Shown here in pieces: positions 60,906 through 64,000 of a stretch of DNA of 64,000 bases. Origin of the DNA: Pieris napi (lineage: Eukaryota; Arthropoda; Insecta; Lepidoptera; Pieridae); the NCBI RefSeq assembly GCF_905475465.1, contig NC_062246.1:6536001-6600000 (forward strand), given 5' to 3'. The translations under genes were made by a program, and so were the position numbers. Every line of letters begins with the position of its first letter. The stretch's first letter is position 1. The notes under the pieces were generated by a model. It was given only the letters and a program-made list of their open reading frames with translations, was not told where the DNA came from and ran no database searches.

Positions 60906-63900
60906 CTGCAACAAAAGAGAGTTAAATATTATTAAAACTTTATATGATTATAATAAAATATGTCAACTCATTAACCGTTTTTAAAGCGATCTTTGGTTGG
61001 TCCATGCCAAGTAAGTGTCAGCGTTATAATTACCAAATCATAATCATATATATTTTGTATGCATGTACTTTAAGGGTCTAATGATAAAAATTACACGATC
61101 TTACGGAAATTTTTGGTTACTGGTCCTAAAGTTTATTTTATGATGCACAAAAACGAAAAGAGATCTTTTTGTATATTTTGTTTTTAATTCTTTCAAAAAT
61201 TCCGCGCGATATGAACGGAGTTTCTACATAAGCGTCGGTAGATGGCACTCTAGTAATAAAAACGATCAGGTATAAATAAACATATTATTTACTTGAATTG
61301 TTTCATCTTCAATTAAAAATTATCGTTCAATCGGTCTCCAAAACAAAGCCAACTTTTTGTAATTTTTTTGCCTATTTACTATCTAAAATATCGAAATTCT
61401 ATGCCTCTTTGTCAAAGATAAACTTTGTGTTGACCCGTGTTATCTCTAAAAAATAATAATGACAAAAGTCAACAACAAAACACTAGTTACAAGTATATTA
61501 TAATTTCAACAAGATCTCAACATTCATAACATAACTTTCCACATTTAAAGTGAAACTCATAAATTAAACATACTCGCCACATTTCAACAATAATTTTTAA
61601 TCAATAAACACCCGCCGATCAACGAATAAAAAACTATGAAACACGCAAGCATTAATTGATATTATTAATGAATGGATATGTCAGGATCTCGTTATGTTGC
61701 ATCGGCAATAAATCGGTCACGCTACCACGCAAATCTCAATGCTAACAGTATCATTTGAAACCATAAAGCATACTGCCTACTGTGCAAGTCAAAGGAAAAA
61801 GTATAATATCATAGAACCCCGCTGAGTTTCTTTGTTGAAGACGCTGCATGTAATTTTGTTCGGATGCGTACCCTAATTCTTTTGATTATGAATTATTAGC
61901 TACCGTATCATATCGTAGGAAAATATGTTTTCGGTCCATTAATAAATGACTTAAGTTTAGTAAGAATTTGATACATATAAAGAACTTTAAGTCACATTTT
62001 AAAATGATTTTTTTTACGTGACAAATTCAATTAAATACGAACGAGATGTATGTCGCAATCAGACAGCGGAGCTTATTTTTGTCTTCTAGGCTCATTCGTA
62101 TTAATAATTCCATTTTAAATTAAACACGCTAATATATTAACTTAACAATATAATATAAAAAAAGGGTGCGCGTACTTATGTACGCGCGTAAGAAGTTATA
62201 CTTCTTTGGCATTATTAAAAATAGTTTTTGATTGCATGCAAATAATTAATTACAATTAAATAATCAAAGACTGGAAAAGGAGTCATTATAGTCAATAAAG
62301 TTCAGTTTACATTTGAAAAATTAAATAAATAAATATTAATTATTATTCTCTTACATTAAGTGTAACATAAATTATATTATTATCCGAATGTTGTTTTTAA
62401 ATTATGTCCAATGCCGTAGCATCTTCCGTTGGCAACTTCATTCTGTTAATTTTCTGTCACGGTGCGCGCGCATCGCAAAATTTCACTCTCATCAATTTTT
62501 CATAACGCGCCTAAAGAAGTATAACTTCAAAAAAACTTTAATAGAGCGGTAATTGATTACGTAATGTTTTATAAATTATATTTCAGTCCAATAAAAATAA
62601 AACTCCTTGTCTTATTATTAAAGCCTTTTTGTTTCTGTGACCAAAAGTCTTGGGTACAGTGTGTCCTGGGACATGTAGGCCTATACTAGCTTTCTTCTCT
62701 GTATACCGTCGTCAATTATAAAACTACTATTTTTAATAATATAATATGTGAAATTTCTAATTCGAAATTGTCTTCTAAGTGCATAATAAGTAATTCATTA
62801 TTACACGAGAAAAACAAAGCTATATATGAAAAATTTTCCGCAACCAATTTCGCTCTTTTCAAAGGGGTTAATTCTACAATTTTTGCCCAGTAATGCCTTT
62901 TGAGCATTTGAATATAAATGACGTCTGAAAGTGAAATGTAACATACATAATAAGTGGCTGTTTTAAGCCTTGGAACCCTTTTGTGGATTACAGAGTAATG
63001 CGACAAACAGAGAGTCAAGAGTTATTCTACTTCTGGTAGTGGTATTTGATATCGCAATGAAAATTTTATCTTTAACCTAATGATATGAAATGTAATAAAT
63101 TAAATTAGTGTATTTTAATGGCAAAGATAATTTTTAAACGTTAGTTATATACCTAAGTATGTATAACAAAAAAAATATATTTTTGTACATATATTATGAT
63201 AAAAATAATATGTAAGATTTGTTATAAATTATTCAAAAGAGCCTATAACTTACCTTTATATCAGAAACCTTATTATTAATAATCTATAAAAACAATATAT
63301 TAAATAAATTATTTTTATTTGTATTTTAAGTCTAGAGTAGAATTAAATACAAAAAAAATAAAAATAATATAAACATAATAAAATAAATAAAATATTATAA
63401 ACAGAAGAAAAATTTTAATACTGTAAATTTGATTGTTATGTTTAGGTTTTATAAACATTACATTATTGTATATGGTATAAATTTTTATTTTATACCTATG
63501 TTAAAATAATTATCATAAATACCACCTGTATTTTCATATAATTAAAAGCTCTACTTTAAAATTACTCTACATTTGAACCCTCAAAATGGAGTCGTTTCGT
63601 ACTTTGACGAGTCACGGAGCTCCGACTGAATTTAATATATTTTTCATTTCCGTCGCTATTAATATGTTAATAATTCTTTATATCTTTGATATCTTTCCCA
63701 CAAATTGGCAAGATCAAAGCGTCAAAGTAAAAAAGTTTAAATTATATATTTGACAAATCAATTCGTTTTGAATCGAATTTTAATGAGCTCTGGCATTCAA
63801 AAGAAACTAAATCATTACGATCGGACAAAAGATAACGCCTATATCAATAAAGCAATAAATTATTTCCACTTCCTTTTATTTTTATCATTATACTGTTAAT

Positions 63901-64000
63901 GTGATGGATGACATTCACAATGTGTTATATTAAAAATGAAGATGGCTTCAAAGATTAATCATTATAATTGTTTCTTGTTTTTATTTCACTCATTTCCTAT
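60906..64000 (-). other. dac: dac intron upstream of visible exon 1, incomplete
   Basis: Begins with a TTGTTGCAG acceptor; its donor is beyond the window. AT-rich with one MITE. 61000-62160 and 62530-64000 show nothing else supported; a 100-codon minus-strand frame at 62716-63018 has no domain or splice context. Confidence 0.75.
62192..62528. mobile_element. MITE-like element, about 337 bp, 19-20 bp inverted ends
   Basis: gaagttatacttctttggc at the left is inverted at the right as gcctaaagaagtataacttc (one extra base). Each end also contains the self-complementary gaagttatacttc. Just outside the left end is the palindrome gcgcgtacttatgtacgcgc (62168-62187). Confidence 0.55.

Noticed and set aside
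62716..63018. 100-codon minus-strand frame, same strand as dac
   Set aside because: Lies in the incomplete upstream intron; no similarity to Dachshund and no matching acceptor/donor pair that keeps frame.
1..64000. CRISPR arrays, operons, riboswitches, ribosome binding sites
   Set aside because: Introns, SINEs and Helitrons show an animal nuclear genome; no spaced direct repeats or prokaryotic gene order are seen.

Overview
This is a eukaryotic, AT-rich, intron-dominated window. The density of Lepidoptera-like repeats (tRNA-headed SINEs, small Helitrons with A^T flanks, LINE 3' ends) points to a moth or butterfly; the species cannot be told from the sequence. Only one protein-coding gene is supported: the 3' half of dachshund (dac), on the minus strand. 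Dachshund is the nuclear SKI/SNO/DAC-family transcription cofactor that acts with Eyes absent and Sine oculis in eye, leg and brain development.

Seven coding exons were found by reading the minus strand: 60905-60835, 60235-59981, 55292-55071, 42552-42469, 17494-17348, 15788-15585 and 10074-9944 (stop codon 9946-9944). Every junction is GT-AG, and the spliced frame stays open for 370 codons. The product has a Ser/Arg/Glu-rich low-complexity linker, the conserved C-terminal Dachshund coiled coil (DACH-box C, the Eya-contacting region), a Pro-rich linker and a short conserved tail. The 5' exons, including the DNA-binding Dach-N domain, lie beyond position 64000. Introns are 0.6, 4.7, 12.5, 25.0, 1.6 and 5.5 kb in transcript order.

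Layout: 1-9.2 kb is 3' of the gene (possible long 3' UTR, then intergenic repeat-rich DNA). 9.9-60.9 kb is the dac locus. 60.9-64 kb is the next, incomplete intron. The introns hold about a dozen SINE-1 copies, three SINE-2 copies, two Helitrons, several LINE tails, several inverted-repeat MITEs, a 5'-truncated 5S rRNA-like sequence, and a 1.93-kb DNA transposon with two 504-bp terminal inverted repeats and remnants of a spliced gene. Several GC-richer stretches that I could not assign to repeats are candidate regulatory islands. No rRNA operon, functional tRNA, CRISPR array or prokaryotic gene is present.

Most notable: all five internal exons are multiples of three flanked by phase-1 introns; a SINE-2 A-tail sits immediately beyond a dac splice donor; two related repeats in the same orientation flank an exon; and the long-TIR element may be an undescribed family.
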